Assembly (NCBI RefSeq): GCF_020531915.1
Contig: NZ_JAJAVG010000005.1
Location: 62,001-126,000 of the forward strand
Length of the DNA stretch: 64,000 nucleotides
Reading direction: 5' to 3'
Source of the DNA: Methylovorus mays
Lineage (GTDB): Bacteria > Pseudomonadota > Gammaproteobacteria > Burkholderiales > Methylophilaceae
In this document: positions 35,217-44,742 of the stretch, in pieces
Position numbering within the stretch: position 1 is the stretch's first letter
Layout: every line of letters starts with the position of its first letter
Notes under the pieces: model-generated
What the model was told of the DNA's origin: nothing
Database searches by the model: none
The model's input: only the letters and a program-made list of their open reading frames with translations
Translations under genes and position numbers: made by a program

Positions 35217-36191
35217 ATGCCGCGTATCCTGATCGTCAAAACATCGTCCATGGGCGATGTCATTCATAATCTTCCCGTCATTTCCGACATTCACGCCCAC
35301 GTGCCCAATGCGGTGATTGATTGGGTGGTGGAAGAGAGTTTTCAAGACATTCCCGCCATGCATCCCGGGGTTCATCGCATCATTCCGGTCGCAGTGCGCC
35401 GCTGGCGCAAACACTTGCAACGCAATGACACCTGGCAGGAGATCGGCGATGTGCGGCGTCTGCTGAAAAAAGATCGCTATGACGTCATCATCGATACGCA
35501 AGGCCTGCTGAAAAGCGCCGTCATTTCGCACCTTGCCGAGGGAGAACGCCACGGCTACAACCATTGTTCTGCGCGCGAACGGATCGCTTCTTTTCTTTAC
35601 AAACATACCCATGGGGTTGATCGCCGCCTGCATGCCGTCATCCGCAACCGGGCGCTGGCCGCAGAAGCCCTGGGTTACCCTCCGCCGATTACCGCACCGG
35701 ATTACGGCATTGCCAACGGCATGCAGCCCAGTCCAGCGTTTGCTGGCGGCCAGTCCTATATCGTTGGCCTGCATGCTACCAGTCGCGATAGCAAATTATG
35801 GCCGGAGCCCAACTGGATAGCCCTCGGCCAGACCCTTGCCAGCCAGCACATGATGCTGGTGCTGCCCTGGGGCAATGCCACGGAAGAGATGCGGGCAAAA
35901 CGCATTGCCGCGCAAGTACCCGGCAGCCTGGTCTTGCCCCGGCTTTCACTTTCCGCGCTGGCGCCCATTCTGCTTGGCGCACGTGCGGCCATTGGCGTGG
36001 ATACTGGTCTGGCGCATCTGACAGTGGCGTTGAACATCCCTACGATTGCCATCTATACCGATACCGACCCGACCAAAACCGGCCTTTATCCTGGCGCAAA
36101 AGCGAGAGCGGAAAATCTCGGCGGACGCGGTGCGGAGACGCCTGTCAGTGTAGTGCTCCTGACATTGCAATCCATGTTACCCGCCGAATAA
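35217..36191 (+). CDS. waaC: ADP-heptose:LPS heptosyltransferase I
   Basis: Adds the first heptose to Kdo2-lipid A. The 324-aa GT9 protein opens PRILIVKTSSMGDVIHNLPV, with IDWVVEESFQDIPAMHP, DTQGLLKSAVISHLA, LHATSRDSKLWPEPNW and the ADP-heptose site AAIGVDTGLAHLTVALNIPTIAIYTDTDP. That combination is WaaC rather than WaaF. Start: ATG 35217 fits the family; an ATG nine bases upstream (35208) is also possible. A 7-bp hairpin with a long A-rich loop (36198-36225) follows the stop but lacks a T-run, and its right arm runs into the sigma-32 promoter of grpE. Confidence 0.93.
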   Translation: MPRILIVKTSSMGDVIHNLPVISDIHAHVPNAVIDWVVEESFQDIPAMHPGVHRIIPVAVRRWRKHLQRNDTWQEIGDVRRLLKKDRYDVIIDTQGLLKSAVISHLAEGERHGYNHCSARERIASFLYKHTHGVDRRLHAVIRNRALAAEALGYPPPITAPDYGIANGMQPSPAFAGGQSYIVGLHATSRDSKLWPEPNWIALGQTLASQHMMLVLPWGNATEEMRAKRIAAQVPGSLVLPRLSLSALAPILLGARAAIGVDTGLAHLTVALNIPTIAIYTDTDPTKTGLYPGAKARAENLGGRGAETPVSVVLLTLQSMLPAE

Positions 36192-36223
36192 AAAGCCAGC
36201 GCGCAAAAAAATCATGGCGCGCG

Positions 36224-36251
36224 CTTGAAATATCCAAAGCCACCCCAATTT
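36224..36251 (+). promoter_or_regulatory. Sigma-32 (heat-shock) promoter of grpE
   Basis: CTTGAAA (36224-36230), 12-base spacer, CCCCAATTT (36243-36251). This closely follows the sigma-32 consensus CTTGAAA and CCCCATnT, and sits about 37 bases before the grpE start. Transcription should start near 36258 and cover grpE and, by read-through, dnaK and dnaJ. Confidence 0.8.
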
Positions 36252-36287
36252 GCCTGCGTATGGCAGTTATTTAACAAAGGGAATTCC

Positions 36288-36812
36288 ATGCAAGAAGAAA
36301 ATCAACATCCTGAACAGGACGAAATTTCAGAAGCCCAGGACGCGGGCGCAGCAGGCTCGCTGGATGCGCGGATTGCCGAGCTTGAAGCGCAACTGGCAGA
36401 GCAGCAGGCCAATGTACTGTATGTGAAAGCCGAAGGCGAAAACATCCGCCGCCGTGCGGCTGAAGATATCGACAAGGCACGCAAGTTTGCCCTGGAAAAA
36501 TTCTCCAGTGAGTTGCTGGCCGTCAAAGACAGCCTGGATGCTGCCCTGGTCGTGGAAAATGCCACCGTGGAAAGCTACAAGAGTGGCGTGGAACTTACCG
36601 CCAAGCAATTGCTGAGCGTGTTCGAGAAGTTCCACATCACCGAAATCAATCCGCTGGGCGAAAAGTTTGACCCGAACAAGCATCAGGCCATCAGCATGCT
36701 GGAATCCGATCAGGAACCCAATAGCGTGATCAGCGTGCTGCAGAAGGGTTACGCCCTGAATGAGCGCGTTTTACGCCCGGCACTGGTGACCGTTGCCAAG
36801 GCAAAAAGCTGA
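36288..36812 (+). CDS. grpE: Nucleotide exchange factor GrpE
   Basis: Releases ADP from DnaK. The 174-aa protein has an acidic N-terminus, a long helix (about 25-80, [20 protein letters not shown] through [20 protein letters not shown]) and the C-terminal beta domain with [20 protein letters not shown] and [19 protein letters not shown]. The ATG at 36288 has AAAGGG upstream; an in-frame codon at 36225 falls inside the promoter and is rejected. First gene of the chaperone operon. Confidence 0.96.
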   Translation: MQEENQHPEQDEISEAQDAGAAGSLDARIAELEAQLAEQQANVLYVKAEGENIRRRAAEDIDKARKFALEKFSSELLAVKDSLDAALVVENATVESYKSGVELTAKQLLSVFEKFHITEINPLGEKFDPNKHQAISMLESDQEPNSVISVLQKGYALNERVLRPALVTVAKAKS

Positions 36813-36868
36813 AAAACAGCTCAAAAACGGAGAATTTGGGCATAAATCGCAAAAATTTCCGTGGGAAT

Positions 36869-36895
36869 CTTGAATTCCCGATAAATACCCTTACT
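36869..36895 (+). promoter_or_regulatory. Second, weaker sigma-32-like promoter before dnaK
   Basis: CTTGAA (36869-36874), 13-base spacer, CCCTTACT (36888-36895), about 110 bases before the dnaK start. The -35 half is good, the -10 half is only partial. It would give dnaK extra transcripts independent of grpE. The gap also shows a short AAATTTCCGTGGGAATC-type inverted element but no CIRCE. Confidence 0.45.
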
Positions 36896-37004
36896 TATGA
36901 AACAGGCATTACCGCAGTAGCAGACATCAGGACAATACCGACACCTCGCGTATTGCCAGCACTGCCAGCAGCGGTTACTCAAGGATTAAAAAAGGAAAAC
37001 ATCT

Positions 37005-38930
37005 ATGGCTAAAATTATTGGTATTGACTTGGGCACCACCAACTCCTGCGTTGCAGTGATGGAAGGTGGCAAGCCACGTGTGATTGAAAATGCAGAAGGT
37101 ACCCGTACCACTCCTTCCATCGTCGCGTATCAGGACGATGGCGAAATCCTGGCTGGCGCGCCTGCCAAACGTCAGGCCGTCACCAACCCAAAAAACACCC
37201 TGTATGCGGTAAAGCGCCTGATCGGCCGTCGTTTTGAAGAAAAGGAAGTACAAAAAGACATCGGCCTGATGCCTTACAGCATCACCAAGGCAGACAACGG
37301 CGATGCATGGGTGGAAGTGCGCGGTCAGAAAATGGCGCCTCCACAAATCTCCGCTGAAGTACTGCGCAAGATGAAGAAGACCGCCGAGGATTACCTGGGC
37401 GAAGAAGTGACCGAAGCCGTGATTACGGTTCCGGCTTACTTCAATGACAGCCAGCGTCAGGCGACCAAGGATGCGGGCCGTATTGCGGGTCTGGAAGTCA
37501 AACGCATCATCAACGAGCCAACCGCTGCTGCGCTGGCTTTCGGCCTGGACAAGCAGGAAGGTGATCGCAAGATCGCCGTATACGACCTGGGTGGTGGTAC
37601 CTTCGATATCTCCATCATTGAAATTGCTGAAATCGATGGCGAGCACCAGTTTGAAGTGCTGTCCACCAACGGTGACACCTTCCTCGGTGGCGAAGACTTT
37701 GACAACCGCCTGATCGACTTCCTGGCTGATGAATTCAAGAAGGAAAACGGTCTCGATCTGCGTAATGACCTGCTGGCCAAGCAACGTCTGAAAGAAGCCG
37801 CAGAAAAGGCCAAGATCGAGCTGTCTTCTGCCCAGCAGACCGAAGTCAACCTGCCATACATCACGGCAGATGCCACAGGCCCCAAGCACTTGGTAGTGAA
37901 GATCACCCGCACCAAGTTCGAAAGCCTGGTGGAAGACCTGATCGAACGCTCGATCAAGCCTTGTGAAGTTGCGCTGAAGGATGCTGGCGTCAAGCTGTCC
38001 GACATTCAGGACGTGATCCTGGTCGGTGGTCAGACCCGTATGCCCAAGGTACAGGAAAAGGTAAAGGAATTCTTCGGCAAGGAGCCACGCAAGGACGTGA
38101 ACCCGGACGAAGCCGTGGCCGTGGGTGCTGCGATTCAGGGTGGCGTGCTGCAAGGCGACGTGAAAGACGTGCTGCTGCTGGACGTAACGCCATTGTCACT
38201 GGGTATTGAAACCCTGGGCGGCGTGATGACCAAGCTGATCAAGAAGAACACCACGATCCCGACCAAGGCATCGCAAGTGTTCTCCACCGCCGAAGACAAC
38301 CAGAACGCCGTGACCATTCAGGTGTTGCAGGGCGAGCGCGAAATGGCCGCCGGCAACAAGAGTCTGGGCCAGTTCAACCTGTCTGACATTCCACCTGCAC
38401 CACGTGGCATGCCACAGATTGAAGTGACCTTTGATATCGATGCCAACGGTATTCTGCACGTGTCTGCCAAGGACAAGGCCACCGGCAAGGAAAACAAGAT
38501 CACCATCAAGGCAAACTCCGGTTTGTCCGAAGAGGAGATCAAGCGCATGGAAGAAGATGCGGCTGCCTACGCCGATGAAGACCGCAAGCTGCGTGAACTG
38601 GTCGATGCCCGTAACAGCGCCGACGGCATGGTACACAGCGTGAAGAAGTCGCTGAGCGAACATGGCGACAAGCTGGATGCTGGCGAGAAGGAAAAAATCG
38701 AAGCCGCGATCAAGGATGTGGAAGATGCGATCAAGGGCGACGACAAGGAAACCATCGAAGCCAAGACCAACGCCCTGATGGAAGCCTCACAAAAGCTGGG
38801 CGAGAAAGTCTACGCTGAGCAGCAAGGCCAGGCCGGCGGCGCAGAAGAAGCCCAGCCACAAGGTGAAAAAACGGTAGATGCCGATGTGGTGGATGCCGAG
38901 TTTGAAGAAGTGAAAGACGACAAGAAGTAA
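37005..38930 (+). CDS. dnaK: Chaperone protein DnaK (Hsp70)
   Basis: ATP-dependent chaperone. The 641-aa product has all Hsp70 signatures: [20 protein letters not shown] at the start, [40 protein letters not shown], the interdomain linker [19 protein letters not shown], the substrate-binding domain and the C-terminal acidic end EEVKDDKK. Lies 192 bases after grpE and 138 bases before dnaJ on the same strand, the standard operon order. Confidence 0.98.
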   Translation: MAKIIGIDLGTTNSCVAVMEGGKPRVIENAEGTRTTPSIVAYQDDGEILAGAPAKRQAVTNPKNTLYAVKRLIGRRFEEKEVQKDIGLMPYSITKADNGDAWVEVRGQKMAPPQISAEVLRKMKKTAEDYLGEEVTEAVITVPAYFNDSQRQATKDAGRIAGLEVKRIINEPTAAALAFGLDKQEGDRKIAVYDLGGGTFDISIIEIAEIDGEHQFEVLSTNGDTFLGGEDFDNRLIDFLADEFKKENGLDLRNDLLAKQRLKEAAEKAKIELSSAQQTEVNLPYITADATGPKHLVVKITRTKFESLVEDLIERSIKPCEVALKDAGVKLSDIQDVILVGGQTRMPKVQEKVKEFFGKEPRKDVNPDEAVAVGAAIQGGVLQGDVKDVLLLDVTPLSLGIETLGGVMTKLIKKNTTIPTKASQVFSTAEDNQNAVTIQVLQGEREMAAGNKSLGQFNLSDIPPAPRGMPQIEVTFDIDANGILHVSAKDKATGKENKITIKANSGLSEEEIKRMEEDAAAYADEDRKLRELVDARNSADGMVHSVKKSLSEHGDKLDAGEKEKIEAAIKDVEDAIKGDDKETIEAKTNALMEASQKLGEKVYAEQQGQAGGAEEAQPQGEKTVDADVVDAEFEEVKDDKK

Positions 38931-39068
38931 TAGTTAAGTACCTTTGCCAGAGGGGAAGTCCAAACCGGGATTTGATCAAACATCAGCTCCCAGCAAGGGC
39001 TTCCCTTCAGCATGCTGGTCTACGGCGTCCTTCCGACGCAGTATTGATAATCAGACGATTGAATTGAT

Positions 39069-40190
39069 ATGGCAAAAAAAGATTACTACGAAGTTCTGGG
39101 TGTCAATCGCGACGCCAGCGATGAGGAAATCAAAAAGTCCTATCGCAAGCTGGCGATGAAATACCACCCGGATCGCAACCCGGATAATCCCAAGGCGGAA
39201 GAAAGCTTCAAGGAAGCCAAAGAGGCTTATGAAGTGCTCTCCGACGAGCAGAAACGTGCGGCTTACGACCAGTACGGCCATGCCGGTGTCGATCCCAGTG
39301 CAGGCCCAGGGCCCGGTGGTCAGGGCTTTGGCAACTTTGCCGATGCCTTTGGTGACATCTTCGGCGACATCTTCGGCGGTGGCGGCGGTAATCGTCGTTC
39401 CAACGTGTATCGCGGGGCTGACCTGCGCTACAACATGGAAATCTCGCTGGAAGACGCTGCGCGCGGCACCGAAACCAAGATCCGCATTCCGGTCATGTCC
39501 GAATGCGAGACCTGCCATGGTTCCGGCGCCCGTCCCGGCACGCAGCCTGTGACCTGTACCACCTGCGGCGGTCATGGCCAGGTGCGTATGCAGCAAGGCT
39601 TTTTCTCGGTACAGCAGACCTGCCCCAAGTGCCATGGCAGCGGCAAAATGGTGAAAGACCCTTGCCCAAGCTGTCACGGCGCAGGCCGCGTCAAGAAACA
39701 CAAGACGCTGTCGGTCAAGATTCCGGCCGGTGTGGATGAAGGCGATCGCATCCGCCTGTCAGGCGAAGGCGAAGCCGGCGTCAATGGCGGCCCGCCTGGT
39801 GATCTGTATGTCGTGGTGCATCTGAAGCAGCACGATATTTTCCAGCGCGATGGCGGTAACCTGCATTGCGAAATGCCGATCAGCTTCACCACGGCAGCGC
39901 TCGGCGGGGAAATCGAAATCCCCACGCTGGATGGGCACGCCAAGATGAAGATTCCACCCGAGACGCAAACCGGCGCCACCTTCCGCCTGCGCGGCAAGGG
40001 CATCAAGCCGCTACGCAGCAATGACCCTGGTGACCTGATGTGCCATGTGGTGGTCGAGACGCCGATCAAGCTGACCGAACGCCAGAAGGAACTGCTGCGC
40101 GAGATGGAAGAGATCAACCTGCAAGACTCGGACAAACACAGCCCACGCGCCAAGGGCTGGATGGACAAGGTCAAGGATTTCTTTCAGTAA
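39069..40190 (+). CDS. dnaJ: Chaperone protein DnaJ (Hsp40)
   Basis: Co-chaperone that delivers substrates to DnaK and stimulates its ATPase. Type I DnaJ of 373 aa: J domain with [15 protein letters not shown] (HPD motif), a Gly/Phe-rich segment (about 75-115), four zinc-binding repeats [24 protein letters not shown] and CPSCHGAG, and the two C-terminal substrate domains. Terminates the grpE-dnaK-dnaJ operon, followed by a clear terminator. Confidence 0.98.
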   Translation: MAKKDYYEVLGVNRDASDEEIKKSYRKLAMKYHPDRNPDNPKAEESFKEAKEAYEVLSDEQKRAAYDQYGHAGVDPSAGPGPGGQGFGNFADAFGDIFGDIFGGGGGNRRSNVYRGADLRYNMEISLEDAARGTETKIRIPVMSECETCHGSGARPGTQPVTCTTCGGHGQVRMQQGFFSVQQTCPKCHGSGKMVKDPCPSCHGAGRVKKHKTLSVKIPAGVDEGDRIRLSGEGEAGVNGGPPGDLYVVVHLKQHDIFQRDGGNLHCEMPISFTTAALGGEIEIPTLDGHAKMKIPPETQTGATFRLRGKGIKPLRSNDPGDLMCHVVVETPIKLTERQKELLREMEEINLQDSDKHSPRAKGWMDKVKDFFQ

Positions 40191-40208
40191 TCAAGCCTGG
40201 TAATACCC

Positions 40209-40247
40209 AAAACCGGAAACTGCAACTGTGGTTTCCGGTTTTTTTAT
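40209..40247 (+). terminator. Factor-independent terminator after dnaJ
   Basis: Perfect 10-bp stem AACCGGAAAC (40211-40220) with GTTTCCGGTT (40231-40240), 10-nt loop, followed by a run of T. Ends the chaperone operon before the convergent GT9 gene. Confidence 0.9.
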
Positions 40248-40309
40248 GCTTGCAGAAACGTATTTGTCTTGGCCTGAGCGGGGCATAGCCCATAAGCTCA
40301 TGGCCGCAC

Positions 40310-41347
40310 TCATGGTCGCACCCATGCCCACTTCTGCCGGATATAAGCCGCCACCTCGGCTGGCGTTAGCGATTGCATGGTGCCATCCTGACTCTGCAAC
40401 CAGCCAGCGGATGGCCCCCAAGGACGGTATCGCGCAGGGAAGCCAGGCCCGAACAGGGTCATGGTCGGCGTGCCCATGGCGCTTGCCATATGTCCCAGCC
40501 CGGAGTCGTTGCCCACAAACAGCCCCGCATGTTCCAGCAAGGCGGCGGTTTCAAGCAGATCGCATTGGCCGCAGGCATGAATCACCGGCAAGCGACACCC
40601 CTCAGAAAACGCCTCGGCACGGCTTGCATCCTGTTGATTGCCCAATAGCAGCACGCCATCAAAACTATCCGCAAGCATGTTCACCAAGGTAATGAAATGC
40701 GCGACTGGCCATATCTTGCCCTCGAAATTCGCCCCCAGGCCCAGCGCCAGAATGCGCCGTTCTGACCAGCCACCCAGCAGGACCTGGGCAAACCGGCGAT
40801 CCCGCGGATTGATCCATATCCGGGTTTCCGGCGTCATCTGGATGTCCAGTGGCTTTAGCGCAGCGACATGCTTCTCGGCACTGTGCAGATCACAACCCGC
40901 CCGAATGGAAAGCTTGCCCAACTTGCGGCGCGCGCGGATGAAATAAAGCATCCAGTCCGATCGCAAGTCTAACGCCAGATCATACTGCTGGCGGCGGATC
41001 AGCATCATTAAGGCCACGCGACCACGCCACCCGCCCTTTTTATCCAGAACAAACAAGCGGCCAAGATAAGGGCAGGCACTGAAAATCGCCTGTGATCGTG
41101 GGTCCACGACAATATCCATGACCGCAGCCGGATACCGCTGATGCAAGGCCTGCAAGCAAGGCGTGGTCAACACCGCATCGCCAATGTTCGAAAGACTCAC
41201 CAGCAGAATACGCTGTACCGTAAGCTGGTCAGCGAGATACTCTCCCGGCGATTGATACAGAAAGCGAGGCCACCACTGGCGAAACAGGGATTTCATGTGG
41301 CGAACCGGGTGAGTGATCAGCGTATTTTTCATGAATAACAGCATCAT
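40310..41347 (-). CDS. GT9-family heptosyltransferase-like glycosyltransferase
   Basis: A 345-aa GT9 protein: QRILLVSLSNIGDAVLTTPCL, ALDLRSDWMLYFIRARRKLG, LGLGANFEGKIWPVAHF and FVGNDSGLGHMASAMGTPTMTLFGPGFPARYRPWG, the ADP-heptose-type donor site. Closer to the WaaQ/RfaQ-like group than to WaaC or WaaF, so it may add a third heptose or a similar residue; this is inference. Several in-frame Met codons (41347, 41344, 41332, 41296) leave the start uncertain; about 30 residues precede the conserved domain if the first is used. Divergent from the O-antigen-ligase gene. Confidence 0.83.
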   Translation of the reverse strand: MMLLFMKNTLITHPVRHMKSLFRQWWPRFLYQSPGEYLADQLTVQRILLVSLSNIGDAVLTTPCLQALHQRYPAAVMDIVVDPRSQAIFSACPYLGRLFVLDKKGGWRGRVALMMLIRRQQYDLALDLRSDWMLYFIRARRKLGKLSIRAGCDLHSAEKHVAALKPLDIQMTPETRIWINPRDRRFAQVLLGGWSERRILALGLGANFEGKIWPVAHFITLVNMLADSFDGVLLLGNQQDASRAEAFSEGCRLPVIHACGQCDLLETAALLEHAGLFVGNDSGLGHMASAMGTPTMTLFGPGFPARYRPWGPSAGWLQSQDGTMQSLTPAEVAAYIRQKWAWVRP

Positions 41348-41374
41348 TTGAGTCTGTGTCAGCGATGTTTAATT

Positions 41375-41400
41375 TTGATGACATTTAAGCTGTCTATACT
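41375..41400 (+). promoter_or_regulatory. Possible promoter of the O-antigen ligase gene
   Basis: TATACT at 41395-41400 with TTGATG (14-base spacing) or TTTTGA (16-base spacing) upstream, about 70 bases before the ligase start. The -10 is good, the -35 poor. It lies in the 123-bp gap between two divergent genes. Confidence 0.35.
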
Positions 41401-41470
41401 TCGCCTTGCCGAATGCGCCTACGGGCGATTCCCCCTGTCATTAACCTTCAGCCCATAGGCTAGCCTAGCA

Positions 41471-42739
41471 ATGTCAATCTCCCCCACTCTGCTTACCCCC
41501 GCTCCCGTCAATGTCCTGACATGGGCAGAGCGCATATTGCCGTGGCTGCTGCCAGTCCTGTTACTCAGCTCGCGCACACTGGCAGATATCAGCGTGGTGA
41601 CGGTATGCCTGCTGTTTCTATACCGCGCCTGGCAATGGCATGACTGGCAATGGACGAAGCAGCCGTGGTTCAAGCTGGCGCTGGTGTTTGCAGGCTATGT
41701 GCTGCTGATCAACGCGCCTCTCAGCATCGCCCCGCAAGCCAGTGTGTTGTATGGGCTGACGTTCCTGCGCTGGCCGCTGTTTGCCGCCGCGCTCGGCTAT
41801 TGGCTATTGGCAGACCATACCCGTCAGCGCAATTTCCTGTGGGTGTTACTGGCCGCTTGCGCACTGATAGTCCTGGATAGCGCAATGCAATATCTGCTGG
41901 GGCATGATGCATTCGGGCACCCCATGTTCAGCGCGAACAGGCTGACCGGCCCTTATAACAGCCCGATTCCCGGCATTACGCTGTTGCGGGTATGGTTTAT
42001 TGCCATGTTTGCGCCCTTGCTATTGCTGCCCACCCTGTCCTCGTCCCGACGACAGGCACTGATCATAATCCTGCTGGCGACCGGGATGCTCTTCATGTTC
42101 ATTACCGGCGAGCGCATGGCCTTCATGCTGTTCATCGCGGCCAGCATGGTTACCCTGTGCGGTCTATGGCTGGACAAGCGCTCAGGCAGTGCCGAACCGC
42201 GCAGCCATCATTCCCTGCTGTGGCTGGCGCTTATCGGCTTTGTGTTATTGCTGGGGCTGGTCATGCTGCTGGCGCCTGCCACGGCGGAAAGAAGCATTTT
42301 CAGTATCTTTGAAAAGCTGGGACATTTTGCCGATTCTGACTATGGCAAAGTGTTCCGCGCCGCTTATGCTGCCTGGCAAGAGGCGCCCCTGTTCGGCCAT
42401 GGCTTTCATGCCTATCGGCAGGTGTGCGAACAGATGGGGCTGCTGGCAACGCTGGGCATGACCTGCACCCACGCACATAACCTCTATCTGCAACTGGCTG
42501 CCGAAACGGGGGTAACCGGGGTATTGCTCTTCGCATGCATGCTGATCGCTATCTACTGGACAGCCCTTGCTCCGCTCATTCGTCACAACCGCTGGCTGAT
42601 AGCCGCATTATCCTTCTCGGTACTCAGTGTCTGCTTCTGGCCCTTGATCGGCGGTATCAGTCTTCTGAATAACTGGGTCGCCGCCCTGGCCTGGCTGGGC
42701 GTGGGCTGGGTGTTGGCCATGCGGAATACACGCTGCTGA
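41471..42739 (+). CDS. O-antigen ligase family membrane protein (WaaL/Wzy-like)
   Basis: A 422-aa polytopic inner-membrane protein with about 11-12 hydrophobic segments and a large periplasmic loop near residues 275-345. The loop contains EAPLFGHGFHAYRQVCEQMG and the conserved CTHAHNLYLQLAAETG, where the His is characteristic of the Wzy_C/ligase domain. WaaL joins O-antigen or related glycan to the lipid A core on the periplasmic face; Wzy polymerases look similar, so ligase versus polymerase is not certain, but the position between core transferase genes favours the ligase. It stands alone on the plus strand, convergent with the next GT9 gene. Confidence 0.83.
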   Translation: MSISPTLLTPAPVNVLTWAERILPWLLPVLLLSSRTLADISVVTVCLLFLYRAWQWHDWQWTKQPWFKLALVFAGYVLLINAPLSIAPQASVLYGLTFLRWPLFAAALGYWLLADHTRQRNFLWVLLAACALIVLDSAMQYLLGHDAFGHPMFSANRLTGPYNSPIPGITLLRVWFIAMFAPLLLLPTLSSSRRQALIIILLATGMLFMFITGERMAFMLFIAASMVTLCGLWLDKRSGSAEPRSHHSLLWLALIGFVLLLGLVMLLAPATAERSIFSIFEKLGHFADSDYGKVFRAAYAAWQEAPLFGHGFHAYRQVCEQMGLLATLGMTCTHAHNLYLQLAAETGVTGVLLFACMLIAIYWTALAPLIRHNRWLIAALSFSVLSVCFWPLIGGISLLNNWVAALAWLGVGWVLAMRNTRC

Positions 42740-42774
42740 TCTCAGTTAAGCCGCCAGGCACGGGGAGCACAAAT

Positions 42775-43689
42775 TCACGCCAGCACAGGCAACTTGGGAC
42801 GCAGCCTCTCGATTACCTGACTGACAGGCAAGTCCTCCAGTGCGTCTACTTGCAAGGTTTCAAAAACACCCCGAGCGAGCTCAGAACGCAGCGGCGAAGT
42901 GGTTGCGCCAAATAGAGCCAGCCCAGGCCGCCCCAGGCAGGATGCCACGTGACTGGGCCCGCTATCATTACCCACCACAACGGCAGCCTGCTGCAACACG
43001 CCCGCCAGCGTGAACCAATCCAGACCTTGCAATACGCTGCAGGCAAAGCCCGCCGCCAGGTCTTTTTCATCCGGGCCCAAAATGCTGACACAGGTATGGC
43101 CTTCGCCCTGCAGCGCTGCCGCCAGCTGGGCATAATGCGGCCAGCGCTTCTCCGGATGCCGGGCCGAAGACCCCGGAAGAAGCACGACATAAGGCCGGGT
43201 AATGCCATGCTGGGTGAGCAAAGCCTCCACATTGGCGGCCATCCAGCTCAAATTGGGCTGCAGGGCGTGGCTGGCATCAATACCGGCTTCTTGAAGCAAG
43301 GATTGCTGGCCGCGCAAACCCGTGACAGGCGCCGGTCCGCGCAAGCGCCCTATCCAATGGGCATGGCGCAACAGGCTGTGCCGATAAACAGCCGTACGTG
43401 TCGAATTTTGCAGGTCGATCACGGTATCCCATTTCGCTGCACGCAAGCGTTGGTACAAGGCCCATTGCAGAGGCAGATGCCAGAGCGGTGCCCGGGTATC
43501 CACCAGCACTTCATCAATATGTGGACAGCGCTGCATGAGCCCGACGAAACCGGGGGTGGTGAGCAGCGCCAGATGTGCATGCGGGAAATGCTGGCGAATA
43601 TCGTGCAGCACACCTTCGGCCTGCATCAGGTCACCGAATGCGCCGTGCTTGATGATGAGAATGTGCCCGGCGGGGTTTCCTCTGGTCAT
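42775..43689 (-). CDS. GT9-family heptosyltransferase-like glycosyltransferase
   Basis: A 304-aa GT9 protein with ILIIKHGAFGDLMQAEGVL, VIDLQNSTRTAVYRHSLL, VVLLPGSSARHPEKRWPHYAQ and VVVGNDSGPSHVASCLGRPGLALFG-type donor site. It is a second member of this family in the block and probably acts on the core or on another heptose-containing glycan. The ATG at 43689 has GGAG eight bases upstream and is preferred over the GTG at 43698. It is last in a minus-strand run ELM1-GT4-GT4-GT9, 39 bases after the preceding gene. Confidence 0.84.
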   Translation of the reverse strand: MTRGNPAGHILIIKHGAFGDLMQAEGVLHDIRQHFPHAHLALLTTPGFVGLMQRCPHIDEVLVDTRAPLWHLPLQWALYQRLRAAKWDTVIDLQNSTRTAVYRHSLLRHAHWIGRLRGPAPVTGLRGQQSLLQEAGIDASHALQPNLSWMAANVEALLTQHGITRPYVVLLPGSSARHPEKRWPHYAQLAAALQGEGHTCVSILGPDEKDLAAGFACSVLQGLDWFTLAGVLQQAAVVVGNDSGPSHVASCLGRPGLALFGATTSPLRSELARGVFETLQVDALEDLPVSQVIERLRPKLPVLA

Positions 43690-43728
43690 ACACCACACTC
43701 CATGTCCATGTGGATAGGCGAAGCAAGC

Positions 43729-44742
43729 TTATGCATGATCGATGAGGCGACGGTACACTGTCAGCGTATTAGTCACCATGACAGGCAAGGTAAATTGCTG
43801 CGCGGCAAACTCTCGGGCGGGTTGCTGCAATACAGCCCATTCCGCAGGCCGGTTCAGCCAGTGGCAGAGGCGGGACCGCAGGCTGGCAACATCTCCCGTG
43901 GGGACAATAAAGTCTGGAGGCAGCACCTCATTTGCCACAGGCACATCGGTAGAAAGCACGCGTGCTCCCAATAGCAGAGCCTCGTTGCAGACATAGGAAA
44001 AACCTTCCCGGCGTGAGCAGATCATTACGGCATCGGCGGATCGCATCAGGCTGGGCGCATCGTCCCGGTGTCTGGTCAACATGCAGCGGGTGGTCGGATT
44101 CATGCCTTGCACGCGCTTTGTCAGTCGGGCATGTTCCGGCCCATCGCCAACAATCAGCAAGGCCAGTGGCAAGCCGTCCACCGCCTCCAGCAAAAGATCA
44201 AAGCCCTTGGCATGCACCAGGCGGCCCACCGCGACCAGCACGGGATAATCTGCCGGCAATGCAAAATGCTGCCTGATATCGAGCATGGGTGCTTCTGGCG
44301 CATCGATGCCGTTATACACCACAGACGTTTTTTCCCGCGGCAGCGACGCGGCCAATTGTCGGCTGACCGCGATGATATGGTCGAATCGGGCATAGAGACG
44401 CACATCGCGCTTGATGTTGTGCAGCGTTGCGAGGGTGGGCAAGGCTAACCATGGCCGTAACTGGTTGACCAGCGAGGCCGCTTTGCTGGCCTGGGCGTGC
44501 ACCAGATCATAGCCCCCGCGACGCAAGGCCAGCAGGAGCTTTAACAGCAACCATGGATGATAGCGCCCCAGATGCGCGGGTATCGGCATCCGTCCAATAT
44601 TGGCAGGCAAACTTGCCAGAAAGGCGGCGGGTGCCGCAATGGTGACGTCATGCCCCTGCCGCACCAGCTCGCTGGCGAGTTCGCGCACATGCTTTTCCAG
44701 TCCGCCATTGCCACGGCTTGCCATGACCATGCAGATATTCAT
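43729..44742 (-). CDS. GT4-family glycosyltransferase
   Basis: A 337-aa GT-B protein with the GT4 layout: N-terminal ICMVMASRGNGGLEKHVREL (glycine-rich acceptor loop), LVHAQASKAASLVNQLRPW, TSVVYNGIDAPEAP, VAVGRLVHAKGFDLLLEAV and the C-terminal CSRREGFSYVCNEALLLGARVLSTDV, where the EGF...E pattern holds the catalytic Glu. The sugar cannot be inferred. Its start overlaps the preceding gene by four bases, so the two GT4 genes are coupled. Confidence 0.86.
   Translation of the reverse strand: MNICMVMASRGNGGLEKHVRELASELVRQGHDVTIAAPAAFLASLPANIGRMPIPAHLGRYHPWLLLKLLLALRRGGYDLVHAQASKAASLVNQLRPWLALPTLATLHNIKRDVRLYARFDHIIAVSRQLAASLPREKTSVVYNGIDAPEAPMLDIRQHFALPADYPVLVAVGRLVHAKGFDLLLEAVDGLPLALLIVGDGPEHARLTKRVQGMNPTTRCMLTRHRDDAPSLMRSADAVMICSRREGFSYVCNEALLLGARVLSTDVPVANEVLPPDFIVPTGDVASLRSRLCHWLNRPAEWAVLQQPAREFAAQQFTLPVMVTNTLTVYRRLIDHA

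Noticed and set aside
36813-37004. CIRCE element for HrcA before dnaK
   Set aside because: Looked for TTAGCACTC-N9-GAGTGCTAA and found nothing similar here or before grpE.
36975-38153. Long open frame on the minus strand opposite dnaK (392 codons)
   Set aside because: It is the mirror of a highly conserved gene with biased codon use; its product has no recognisable domain and dnaK is certain.
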